Positions 26,097 to 33,934 of a stretch of DNA of 43,090 bases are shown in pieces. Position 1 is the stretch's first letter. Each line of letters begins with the position of its first letter. The notes below the pieces were generated by a model that had not been told where the DNA came from, searched no databases, and worked only from the letters and a program-made list of their open reading frames with translations. The position numbers and the translations under genes are program-made. The stretch covers positions 1 to 43,090 of the forward strand of contig JAKQPD010000319.1 in NCBI GenBank assembly GCA_029564935.1, written 5' to 3'. This DNA is from Bacteroidota bacterium (GTDB lineage: Bacteria > Bacteroidota > Bacteroidia > Bacteroidales > VadinHA17).

Positions 26097-27545
26097 CTAC
26101 CCTACGCTTCCTTCCAGACTAATCTGAAGAAGTTTCTGAGCTTCAACGGCAAACTCCATAGGAAGCTTGTTTATTACTTCCTTTGCATATCCGTTTACTA
26201 TAAGTCCTATGGCATCTTCTGTTGAGATACCCCTCTGATTGCAATAAAAGATCTGGTCCTCTCCTATCTTTGATGTTGTCGCTTCATGCTCCACAATAGA
26301 TGTCTGATTGTCGACCTCCAGGTATGGGAATGTATGAGCGCCGCATTTATCGCCCAGAAGAAGTGAGTCGCACTGGGAAAAGTTCCTTGCACCCGATGCA
26401 TTTTTCAACACCTTTACAAGTCCCCTGTAACTGTTCTGGCTAAACCCTGCTGATATACCTTTTGATACTATTGTGCTTTTTGTGTTTTTCCCGATGTGGA
26501 TCATCTTTGTTCCTGTATCCGCCTGCTGGTGATTGTTTGTGACTGCAACCGAATAAAATTCCCCGACAGAGTTATCACCGCGAAGGATACATGAAGGATA
26601 TTTCCAGGTTATTGCTGATCCTGTCTCAACCTGAGTCCACGAGATCTTTGAATTTTCTCCCCGGCATAGGCCCCTCTTTGTAACAAAATTAAAGATCCCG
26701 CCTTTACCGTTTTTATCACCCGGATACCAGTTCTGAACGGTTGAATATTTGACCTCAGCATTATTCTCGGCTATAATTTCAACAATAGCTGCATGAAGCT
26801 GGTTTTCATCACGCATTGGCGCGGTACAACCCTCGAGGTAACTTACATAACTCTCCTCATCGGCAACAAGCAGAGTCCGTTCAAACTGACCCGTATTGGC
26901 TGCATTGATCCTGAAATAAGTCGACAGTTCCATCGGGCACCTTACACCTTTTGGAATATAACAGAAAGAGCCGTCGCTGAATACAGCAGAATTAAGGGCT
27001 GCAAAGAAATTATCGGTATATGGAACAACAGTCCCCATATATCTTTTTACAAGGTCGGGATATTCTTTTACAGCATCACTGAATGAACAGAAAATGATGC
27101 CGGCTTCTGCAAGAGTTTCCCTGAAGGTCGTCTTGACAGAGACACTGTCCATTACCGCATCCACAGCCATTCCTGCAAGATGCTTCTGTTCTTCAAGCGG
27201 AATGCCAAGCCTGTCAAATGTTCTTTTAAGCTCAGGATCTATCTCTTCAATGCTTCCCGGTGCATTTTTTGGCTTCGGGGCTGCATAATATATTATGTCC
27301 TGATAGTCTATATCAGGGATCTTAAGGTTTGCCCATCCGGGCATCTTCATTGTTTTCCAGTGACGGAAAGCTTTCAGACGGAACTCAAGAAGCCATTCAG
27401 GCTCTCCCTTTTTCCCGGAAATGATACGGATAATATCTTCATTGAGCCCCTTGGGGATCCGTTCCATTTCAATATCAGAATAAAAGCCGTACTTGTATTC
27501 CCCTGAAGTTACTTCACTTATTATCTTGTCCTGATCCTTTTCCAT
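26097..27545 (-). CDS. sufB: Fe-S cluster assembly protein SufB
   Basis: Main scaffold subunit on which SUF clusters are built. It has 482 residues. Family landmarks are [29 protein letters not shown], the conserved [30 protein letters not shown] and the C-terminal [16 protein letters not shown]. It leads the operon sufBCDSE-sufT-like-queG. ATG 27557 is also in frame four codons upstream; ATG 27545 gives [12 protein letters not shown], the more usual beginning. A TATTTTTG box on the minus strand (plus 27632-27639) may be the operon's -7 element, giving a leader of about 80 nt, but no matching -33 is seen. Confidence 0.96.
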   Translation of the reverse strand: MEKDQDKIISEVTSGEYKYGFYSDIEMERIPKGLNEDIIRIISGKKGEPEWLLEFRLKAFRHWKTMKMPGWANLKIPDIDYQDIIYYAAPKPKNAPGSIEEIDPELKRTFDRLGIPLEEQKHLAGMAVDAVMDSVSVKTTFRETLAEAGIIFCSFSDAVKEYPDLVKRYMGTVVPYTDNFFAALNSAVFSDGSFCYIPKGVRCPMELSTYFRINAANTGQFERTLLVADEESYVSYLEGCTAPMRDENQLHAAIVEIIAENNAEVKYSTVQNWYPGDKNGKGGIFNFVTKRGLCRGENSKISWTQVETGSAITWKYPSCILRGDNSVGEFYSVAVTNNHQQADTGTKMIHIGKNTKSTIVSKGISAGFSQNSYRGLVKVLKNASGARNFSQCDSLLLGDKCGAHTFPYLEVDNQTSIVEHEATTSKIGEDQIFYCNQRGISTEDAIGLIVNGYAKEVINKLPMEFAVEAQKLLQISLEGSVG

Positions 27546-27995
27546 CTCACTGAGCACTGCTTTAGCAGATCCTTATATGTAAAACAATCATTTAAAGCAA
27601 ATGTTAATTATATTTAATCTAAATAAAAATGCAAAAATATTAAAATTAAATAAACCGGATATATTCATTCTGAAAAATATCTTTCCGGGGATTTTTCCGG
27701 GACACTATACAATTATTGTTTTAAGTAAGAATGAAGAACAATCGAATGAAGAATTAAATAAACCACCCCGGCCAGACAATTAAAACTTCTGCAAGTCCGA
27801 CTATTTCTGCGTCTGGCCACCCCTCCTTGAAAAAAGGAGGGGAAACTTATGTCCCCAAAAATCCTTAAACTGACAGCCATAGGGATCAGAGGGCGTGAGG
27901 CCGAAAACAATAATCAACCAACTATTATCGGATAATAAAAATATTTATAAATTGGCGCCCTGAAAAATCGATACTCACAGTTAATATCCGTTACA
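27546..27995. other. Intergenic region between divergent sufB and the first nhaD-like gene
   Basis: AT-rich leader of sufB to about 27670. A stretch with a possible 60-codon frame (27601-27783) lacks any recognisable family and is judged chance. A palindromic repeat lies at 27770-27842. From 27843 to 27940 no feature is recognised. TAAATTGG at 27948-27955, with TTA 20 nt upstream, is a weak promoter for the downstream antiporter gene. Confidence 0.5.
27770..27842. repeat. REP-like palindromic unit
   Basis: GGCCAGAC (27770-27777) is inverted as GTCTGGCC (27811-27818), 33 nt apart. A second hairpin follows directly: CCCCTCCTT / AAGGAGGGG with a 5-nt loop at 27820-27842. Two adjoining palindromes in a spacer between divergent genes resemble dispersed repetitive extragenic elements. 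No protein is encoded. Confidence 0.6.
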
Positions 27996-29414
27996 ATGCT
28001 TAAGAATTCAGGTTCAATTCTTTCCGGGAATATCAGAAAGATCTTCCTGTCACTGATCATTTTATTATTTCCGACTTTTCTTTTTGCAGCAGGCGGAACT
28101 CCTCCTTCAATTGGTCCGGTCAGGATCGAGTTCATTATTTTCGGGTTGATACTCCTGGGTGTCGCTCTGTTCCACCATAAGACATTTTATGTTGCACTGA
28201 CCGGGCTGACTGTTTTGCTCATTTACAAGTTCGTTTTTGATCCCGGGTTTCATCTTGGCGAGCATTTGTTCGGTACCACTCCATTCGGTGAGCAGATCAT
28301 GAACAAGGAACTCAGGGCGGGGGAATGGGGAATTATTCTCAACCTGCTTGGTCTTTTACTGGGTTTTGCAGTATTATCAAAGATTTTCGAGGAGTCTCAT
28401 GTTCCCGATATACTTCCGCGATATCTTCCGGACGACTGGAAAGGACCGTTCCTTCTGCTTGTTTTCGTCTTTATTCTGTCGTCATTCCTCGACAACATAG
28501 CTGCAGCCCTGATAGGAGGGACAGTTGCCCTTGTTGTCTTCAGGAACAAAGTTCATATCGGATATCTTGCAGCAATTGTTGCGGCAAGTAATGCTGGAGG
28601 TTCGGGTAGTGTTGTAGGCGACACAACGACCACTATGATGTGGATCGACGGGGTTTCTGCGCTTAATGTTCTGCATGCCTACGTGGCAGCATTTGCAGCC
28701 TTGCTGTTTTTCGCATGGTTCGCCTCACATCAGCAGGATAAATTCTTCAGCATACAGAAAGATGCGCCCACGGATCTGAAGATCGACTGGAAAAGACTGG
28801 TTGCAGTTGCACTCATACTTATCGGGGCAATTCTCTCAAATATTTTATATGATATGCCGGCTCTCGGGGTATGGATCGCAATTTTAATTAACGCACTGAT
28901 AATAAAAGTTCCCTGGAAAGAAGTTCCCGGGTCCCTGAAAGGAACAATTTTCCTGTTATGTCTTGTCATGTGTGCTTCTATGATGCCTGTTGAAGAGCTT
29001 CCGAATGCCTCATGGATCACAGCGTTTTCTCTCGGATTCCTCTCGGCGGTTTTCGATAATATACCTCTTACAAAATTATGTCTCGATCAGGGACATTATG
29101 ACTGGGGAATGCTTGCTTATTCCGTCGGATTCGGGGGTTCAATGATATGGTTCGGTTCATCGGCAGGAGTTGCCATAACCAATAAATTCCCTGAAGGACG
29201 CAATGTTGTGCTTTGGTTGAAAAAGGGATGGCATGTTGCAGCTGCATATGTGATCGGATTCTTTGTCCTCTTTGGATTACTTGGATGGGAACCGGCAGAT
29301 ACTAAAGAACATAAAATAATTAATTGCCCTGTTCCCGGATGTCCGATGGCCAGCCAGACCGGAACAGAAACAAGCAGCTTAATTTTACCGGGAATAAGCG
29401 GCAGAATATATTAA
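27996..29414 (+). CDS. NhaD-like Na+/H+ antiporter (copy 1)
   Basis: A 472-residue polytopic inner-membrane protein with about 11-12 hydrophobic segments, of the ion-transporter superfamily that includes NhaD and ArsB. Conserved polar motifs fall within the membrane part: SSFLDNIAAALIGG at about residue 163 and SNAGGSGSVVGDTTTTMMW at about residue 196, plus DNIPLTKLCLDQG near the end. A signal-peptide-like start precedes GTPPSIGPVRIEF. It would exchange Na+ for H+ (inferred from family). The C-terminal tail (about 30 residues after EPADTKEHK) is unlike copy 2 and contains two cysteines. A nearly identical gene follows 89 nt later. Confidence 0.78.
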   Translation: MLKNSGSILSGNIRKIFLSLIILLFPTFLFAAGGTPPSIGPVRIEFIIFGLILLGVALFHHKTFYVALTGLTVLLIYKFVFDPGFHLGEHLFGTTPFGEQIMNKELRAGEWGIILNLLGLLLGFAVLSKIFEESHVPDILPRYLPDDWKGPFLLLVFVFILSSFLDNIAAALIGGTVALVVFRNKVHIGYLAAIVAASNAGGSGSVVGDTTTTMMWIDGVSALNVLHAYVAAFAALLFFAWFASHQQDKFFSIQKDAPTDLKIDWKRLVAVALILIGAILSNILYDMPALGVWIAILINALIIKVPWKEVPGSLKGTIFLLCLVMCASMMPVEELPNASWITAFSLGFLSAVFDNIPLTKLCLDQGHYDWGMLAYSVGFGGSMIWFGSSAGVAITNKFPEGRNVVLWLKKGWHVAAAYVIGFFVLFGLLGWEPADTKEHKIINCPVPGCPMASQTGTETSSLILPGISGRIY

Positions 29415-29503
29415 TAATGCTTAAAGGAAAGGATAACTCCTTCTTTTGCATGATATTTTTTTTATTTTCGCGGTTTGAACTGCCGAAATAAAAAAATAAA
29501 TAT

Positions 29504-30871
29504 ATGAGTTCTTATTTACCGGAATTCAGATTTAGGATTCCAAGAGGAATTATCCTGCTAATACCCATGTTTTTCCTCCCCCTCGCTTCTTTCGGAGCCA
29601 CAGGAGCTCAACCTTCAATCGGACCTGTAAGGATTGAGTTCATAATATTCGGACTTATCCTTCTCGGTGTAGCCCTGTTCCACAAACAAACTTTCACTGT
29701 CGCCCTGACTGGTTTGACAGTCCTGCTGATATTCAAGTTTGCGACAGATCCCGGATTTCACTTCATGGAACATATCTTCGGGGATATCCCTATGAAAGAC
29801 CAGTTCCTCGACAAGGAACTGAGGCAGGGAGAATGGGGAATAATAATTAATCTTCTCGGATTGCTTCTGGGATTTGCCGTGCTGTCGAAGATCTTTGAGG
29901 AATCGAAAGTCCCGGACGTATTGCCGAAATATCTCCCTGATGACTGGAAGGGCCCGTTTATGCTTTTACTTTTCGTATTTGTAATGTCGGCCTTCCTCGA
30001 TAATATTGCTGCCGCGCTTATTGGTGGTACAATTGCACTTGTGGTATTCAGGAATAAGGTGCATACAGGCTACCTGGCTGCCATTGTTGCATCAAGCAAT
30101 GCAGGAGGAGCAGGAAGCGTGCTTGGAGATACAACGACCACAATGATGTGGATCGACGGGGTTTCAATGTTCAATGTTCTGCATGCTTATGTTGCATCAA
30201 TTTCTGCTTTTGTATTCTTTGCATGGTTCGGATCACATCAGCAGGATAAATATTTCCCGATTGTAAAGGATGCCCCATGCAATGTAACAATCGACTGGAA
30301 GAAAATCGCTTCCGTGGTACTGATTCTTATCGGAGCAATTGCTTCAAATATACTTTACGACATGCCTGCCCTTGGTGTCTGGATAGCACTGGTTATCAGC
30401 ATGCTCTTTATAAAAGTCCCGTGGAAGGAGGTTCCCGGTGCAATAAAAGGTACAATATTTCTGCTATGTCTCGTATTATGCGCCTCTATGATGCCGGTAG
30501 AAGAACTGCCGGAAGCGTCGTGGGTCACTACCCTCTTCCTCGGATTCCTCTCCTCAGTATTCGATAATATTCCCCTGACAAAACTTTGTCTCGATCAGGG
30601 ATTTTATGACTGGGGAATGCTGGCCTACGCGGTTGGATTCGGAGGGTCAATGGTCTGGTTCGGTTCATCCGCAGGTGTTGCAATAACAAATAAGTTCCCG
30701 GAAGGACGAAATGTAGTAAAGTGGATAAAGAACGGCTGGCACATAATAGTTGCTTACATTATCGGATTCTTTGCCCTTTATCTGATCATGGGATGGGAAC
30801 CTGCAGATAATAAAGGGCATAAGGTAGAAGCCGCTGATGAAACATCACAGGTGATTGTTGAAAGGCAGTGA
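29504..30871 (+). CDS. NhaD-like Na+/H+ antiporter (copy 2)
   Basis: A 455-residue paralogue of the preceding gene; most positions between residue 35 and 435 are identical by eye (for instance PSIGPVRIEFIIFGLILLGVALF in both, partly quoted). It keeps SAFLDNIAAALIGG, SNAGGAGSVLGDTTTTMMW and DNIPLTKLCLDQG. The copies differ in the N-terminal signal-like segment, in scattered positions, and in the C-terminal tail, which here is VEAADETSQVIVERQ. Both copies look intact. A TATTTTCG box lies upstream of the start, but the spacing to the nearest TTTG is wrong, so co-transcription with copy 1 is possible. Confidence 0.78.
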   Translation: MSSYLPEFRFRIPRGIILLIPMFFLPLASFGATGAQPSIGPVRIEFIIFGLILLGVALFHKQTFTVALTGLTVLLIFKFATDPGFHFMEHIFGDIPMKDQFLDKELRQGEWGIIINLLGLLLGFAVLSKIFEESKVPDVLPKYLPDDWKGPFMLLLFVFVMSAFLDNIAAALIGGTIALVVFRNKVHTGYLAAIVASSNAGGAGSVLGDTTTTMMWIDGVSMFNVLHAYVASISAFVFFAWFGSHQQDKYFPIVKDAPCNVTIDWKKIASVVLILIGAIASNILYDMPALGVWIALVISMLFIKVPWKEVPGAIKGTIFLLCLVLCASMMPVEELPEASWVTTLFLGFLSSVFDNIPLTKLCLDQGFYDWGMLAYAVGFGGSMVWFGSSAGVAITNKFPEGRNVVKWIKNGWHIIVAYIIGFFALYLIMGWEPADNKGHKVEAADETSQVIVERQ

Positions 30872-30963
30872 GTATTTCTTACCAGCCGGGGGGAATACAA
30901 TACCCCATGACCTGATGATCGCAACGACATCACACTAATTAATCGTAACGGCCTCGCCCCCTG

Positions 30964-30985
30964 CCCCTCTTCCGGGGAAGAGGGG
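30964..30985. terminator. Palindromic hairpin after nhaD copy 2
   Basis: CCCCTCTTCC and GGAAGAGGGG form a 10-bp stem with almost no loop, about 92 nt after the copy 2 stop. It is followed by TTAAGCATTTG rather than a T run. It could be a weak terminator or another extragenic palindrome like that at 27820-27842. Confidence 0.5.
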
Positions 30986-31018
30986 TTAAGCATTTGTTTA
31001 TATGTGTATCAGATAATA

Positions 31019-31343
31019 TTTAATACGTCTTTTAATACGTCTTTTAATCGCTCTGTTCTAAAAAATTGCTCAGCAGAGCTGAAATTGATATATTTAAAAA
31101 TTTTGTTCTATTTTCCGATTTACCCGGGACTTTACCGCGTAGCGGTTATGGTATTGTAGAGAGGATTATATTGTTGGAAGGATTCCGCGTAGCGGATATG
31201 GTATTTTGCTCCATAACCTCTACGAGGTATAAAATCATGTCCTATAACCTTATCTACAATACCCTATGCCCTACAGGCAAAGGAGACTGAATCTATGCTT
31301 CCCAAATCAAAACAGAGCGATTTTAATACGTAGTTTAATATGT
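31019..31343. mobile_element. Candidate 271-bp non-autonomous insertion in a 12-nt repeat
   Basis: Terminal inverted repeats CGCTCTGTT (31049-31057) and AACAGAGCG (31311-31319) enclose 271 bp. Both ends abut AT and then copies of the 12-nt repeat TTTAATACGTCT (31019, 31031; 31322, 31334), as if an element landed inside a short array. No coding frame of note lies within, so any mobility would depend on an enzyme elsewhere. Confidence 0.5.
31134..31279. repeat. Four small hairpins with constant GTA/TAC loop
   Basis: ACCGC-GTA-GCGGT (31134-31146), TCCGC-GTA-GCGGA (31184-31196), ACCTC-TAC-GAGGT (31216-31228) and TGCCC-TAC-AGGCA (31267-31279). The first two face the plus strand and the last two the minus strand. 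Each is followed, on its own strand, by TATGG or TAGGG; two units continue GTATTGTAGA. The stems differ but remain paired; the only imperfect pair becomes T-G when read on the minus strand. Confidence 0.8.
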
Positions 31344-31570
31344 CTTATACTGGCTCTGATCTAATAAGTAAAGCACCTTGAAAATTTAATTCATTTTTCC
31401 CCTTTGTGGAATAATTTATCATTTTATAAACCGCATATTCTATTGGCATTTATCCCCTGACGAGGAGAATGCAGCTGATAATTTTTTACCCATTCCATTT
31501 GCCCTGATCTTTTCCCGCAGGATTTCAAGAACAATAGAGGCGATGTTATGTATTACAACCCTTCTGTCGT

Positions 31571-31756
31571 GAAAGATTCTTCGCTTCACTTCATTACGCT
31601 CAGAATGACAGGCATTTATTATAGATGAGGGGGAGGGAAGCCGGGGCGTTTTGCCGCTACCTTTCTTTATAAACTAATGATTATTCAAAACGCCCCGGCT
31701 TCCCTCCCCTGCCTCCCCTATACACATGTCATCCCGAGCGTCAGCGAGGGATCTTA
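31571..31756. mobile_element. Nested MITE-like palindrome
   Basis: The inner arms are perfect over 23 bp (31631-31653 and 31686-31708; arm begins GGGAGGGAAGCCGGGGCG) around a 32-nt loop. Outside them lies an imperfect second inverted pair: the left side, read on the minus strand, is TGTCATTCTGAGCGTAATGA and continues to GCGAAGAATCTT; the right side on the plus strand is TGTCATCCCGAGCGTCAGCG, continuing AGGGATCTT. TGTCATTCTGAGCG is a dispersed repeat familiar from many bacterial genomes. No transposase is present. Confidence 0.65.
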
Positions 31757-31901
31757 TCGTTTTACTGCTTTGTAATTTAGATCAGGCCTTTTTAATACGT
31801 TGATCGGGTTTATTTCAGCGTAAGTGTGAAAATAATCTGGCCTGATAATTGCATAATGCTATTAAATTAAAAACTGTAACTTTACTTTTAAAAAAAAGAA
31901 T

Positions 31902-33515
31902 ATGAGAAATCTATGTTTTCTTTTTCTGTTTATGCTGGTACCTTTTGCGGCGATATCTGCCGACACCGAAAAGGAGATAAAAGCAGGAATTAAGCATGTT
32001 ACCGTATACCCCGACAGGGCTCAGCTGACTCACGAAACAGGTGTCGATATCCCTGCAGGAAAATCCCTTCTGAAGTTAACAGGGCTCTCACCATATATTG
32101 ATGCAAGAAGCATCCAGGTAAAAGGAAGCGGTAATTTCACAATACTATCAGTTAATCATCAGAATAACTACCTTCAGAATCTTGAGGACCTTCCGGAGAT
32201 AAAAAATATAAGAAGCCAGATTGAATCACTTCAGCGGAAAGTGGAAGATGAAAAAGCAGCCATAACCGTGTTGAAGGAAAAAGAAGCTTTTCTTGTTGCC
32301 AACAGGGCCATTTTAGTAAAAGAAACCACATTCTCAATTGAGCAGCTTAAAGGTGTGATGGAGCTTTATACAAATAATATGGACCAGGTAACTATGGCTG
32401 TCCTTAAAAAGAACAGGCTCATAAAGGACTATGAGGAGCAGATCGCAGCCCTTCAGAAGCAGATCTCCGAGAGGGCCGGTAAACAGCAGCTTCCCTCCGG
32501 GGAGATCTCTGTTTCGGTAAGCGCTGATAAACCTCTTTCAGGAAAAATGACCTTTGCATACGTGGTTTCAAATGCCGGCTGGTATCCCTCATATGATGTA
32601 AGGGTTGACGATATTGTCAGTCCTGTTAACATATTCTATAAAGCAAATCTTTTTCAGAATACCGGGATCCAGTGGAAAGATGTAAAACTGAGCTTTTCAA
32701 ATGCCAATCCCTGGATCGCAGGTGATGTTCCCGCGCTGAATCCCTGGTACATTGATTATTTAATCCCTCTCCCCGAACCCAGGGTGGTTGCATATGGCTC
32801 ACAGAAAAGAAGGGATGCCCCGGCAATGGCCGATATGGCTGTTAACGAGTTAAAGGTCGAGGAAGCACTGGAGGCGGCTCCCGTAGCAGTTCAAAAACAG
32901 GTTGGCGAAACAGCAATTACCTTCGACGTTGCAGTTCCTTATACAATCGATTCCGACGGGAAGATCCAGACCATAGAGATCCAGAGGTCAGCAATGCCTG
33001 CAGAATACAAATATGTAACAATACCCAAATTGTCACCGTTGGCTTATCTGACGGGAAATATAACCAACTGGGCGGAAATGAGTCTCCAGAGCGGTGAAGC
33101 AACTCTTTATTTTGAAAATACTTTCGTCGGAAAATCGACACTCAATGTCAATCAGCTGTCTGATACACTTACCCTTTCACTCGGCACTGATAACAGTATA
33201 CTTGTAAAAAGAGAAAAAAGGAAGGATTTTACAAGCAGAAAGATACTCGGAGCGAATAAGACCGAGACATACTCCTTCCTGATCACAATAAGGAATAATA
33301 AAACAAGTCCTGTCAGGATAACCCTTCAGGATCAGCTTCCGGTTTCTGCAAACAGCGGCATTACGGTTGAAGCCCTTGAATTATCGGGAGGAAGATACAA
33401 TTCACAGACAGGCAGGGTGATCTGGGATTATGACCTGAAACCACAGGAGACCAAGCAGACCATTCTGACATATTCTGTCAGGTACCCGAAAGATAAAACG
33501 ATCATTCTTGAATAA
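31902..33515 (+). CDS. MuiA-family protein (DUF4140-DUF4139)
   Basis: A 537-residue secreted or periplasmic protein of the mucoidy-inhibitor MuiA family; function is unknown at the biochemical level. The signal peptide is about residues 1-20 (AAISA|DTEKE). The N-terminal domain (KHVTVYPDRAQLTHETGVDIPAG, partly quoted) matches the DUF4140 opening. A coiled coil covers about residues 100-200 (IRSQIESLQRKVEDEKAAI, LIKDYEEQIAALQKQI). The C-terminal DUF4139 beta domain starts near AYVVSNAGWYPSYDVR and ends with GRVIWDYDLKPQETK and LTYSVRYPKDK. YccF follows 14 nt later, so the two are probably co-transcribed. Confidence 0.88.
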   Translation: MRNLCFLFLFMLVPFAAISADTEKEIKAGIKHVTVYPDRAQLTHETGVDIPAGKSLLKLTGLSPYIDARSIQVKGSGNFTILSVNHQNNYLQNLEDLPEIKNIRSQIESLQRKVEDEKAAITVLKEKEAFLVANRAILVKETTFSIEQLKGVMELYTNNMDQVTMAVLKKNRLIKDYEEQIAALQKQISERAGKQQLPSGEISVSVSADKPLSGKMTFAYVVSNAGWYPSYDVRVDDIVSPVNIFYKANLFQNTGIQWKDVKLSFSNANPWIAGDVPALNPWYIDYLIPLPEPRVVAYGSQKRRDAPAMADMAVNELKVEEALEAAPVAVQKQVGETAITFDVAVPYTIDSDGKIQTIEIQRSAMPAEYKYVTIPKLSPLAYLTGNITNWAEMSLQSGEATLYFENTFVGKSTLNVNQLSDTLTLSLGTDNSILVKREKRKDFTSRKILGANKTETYSFLITIRNNKTSPVRITLQDQLPVSANSGITVEALELSGGRYNSQTGRVIWDYDLKPQETKQTILTYSVRYPKDKTIILE

Positions 33516-33529
33516 TATCCTGACTGTCT

Positions 33530-33907
33530 ATGAAAATCCTGGGCAATCTTGTCTGGCTTTTATTCGGGGGAATTATTATTGCCATTGAGTACATAATTGG
33601 CAGCCTGATATTAATGGTTACTATTGTGGGAATTCCATTTGGTCTTCAGACCCTCAAGATGGGATTCCTTGCATTGTGGCCTTTTGGCAGGGATACCAGG
33701 GTGCAAGCGAGAGCTTCAGGATGCCTTTATATTATAATGAACCTGTTATGGCTCTTTTGCGGGGGTATCTGGATAGCTCTGACACATGCACTTTTCGGGC
33801 TTCTGCTAATGATCACAATTATAGGGATACCCTTCGGCATGCAGCATTTCAAGCTCAGCTTGATAGCGCTCAATCCGTTTGGAAGGGATATAATCTGGCT
33901 GAGATAG
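33530..33907 (+). CDS. yccF: YccF domain-containing inner membrane protein
   Basis: A 125-residue membrane protein made of two similar halves, each with the pattern NLVWLLFGG / NLLWLFCGG, a membrane helix, and TIVGIPFGLQTLKMGFLALWPFGRD (partly quoted) or TIIGIPFGMQHFKLSLIALNPFGRD. The halves cover about residues 5-55 and 70-122, giving four membrane segments. The family function is unknown. It sits 14 nt after the MuiA-like gene and converges with lpxA across 27 nt that hold no clear terminator. Confidence 0.9.
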   Translation: MKILGNLVWLLFGGIIIAIEYIIGSLILMVTIVGIPFGLQTLKMGFLALWPFGRDTRVQARASGCLYIIMNLLWLFCGGIWIALTHALFGLLLMITIIGIPFGMQHFKLSLIALNPFGRDIIWLR

Positions 33908-33934
33908 GATAAGTGGCGATTAATAAAGTATCTT

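Larger units (their letters stand above)
30872..31901. other. 1-kb gene-free repeat-rich region
   Basis: No gene is recognised. In order it contains: a 10-bp palindrome (30964-30985), a 12-nt direct repeat TTTAATACGTCT, a 271-bp inverted-repeat-bounded insertion with small hairpins (31049-31319), unexplained sequence (31344-31570), a nested palindrome (31571-31756), another TTTAATACGT (31791-31800), and the AT-rich leader of the MuiA-like gene. It separates the antiporters from muiA and looks like a landing site for small non-autonomous elements. Confidence 0.7.

Noticed and set aside
27601-27783. 60-codon frame in the sufB leader region
   Set aside because: AT-rich Lys/Ile/Asn-biased product with no family, overlapping the probable sufB promoter and a palindromic repeat.
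31066-31290. 74-codon frame across the GTA-loop hairpins
   Set aside because: The sequence is fully explained by inverted repeats, and the product resembles no protein.
31440-31611. Minus-strand open stretch reading VVIHNIASIVLEILREKIRA and onwards
   Set aside because: It looks protein-like, possibly a gene relic, but has no start of its own. Its upstream part is the TGTCATTCTGAGCG repeat read in frame, so it is not supported as a gene.
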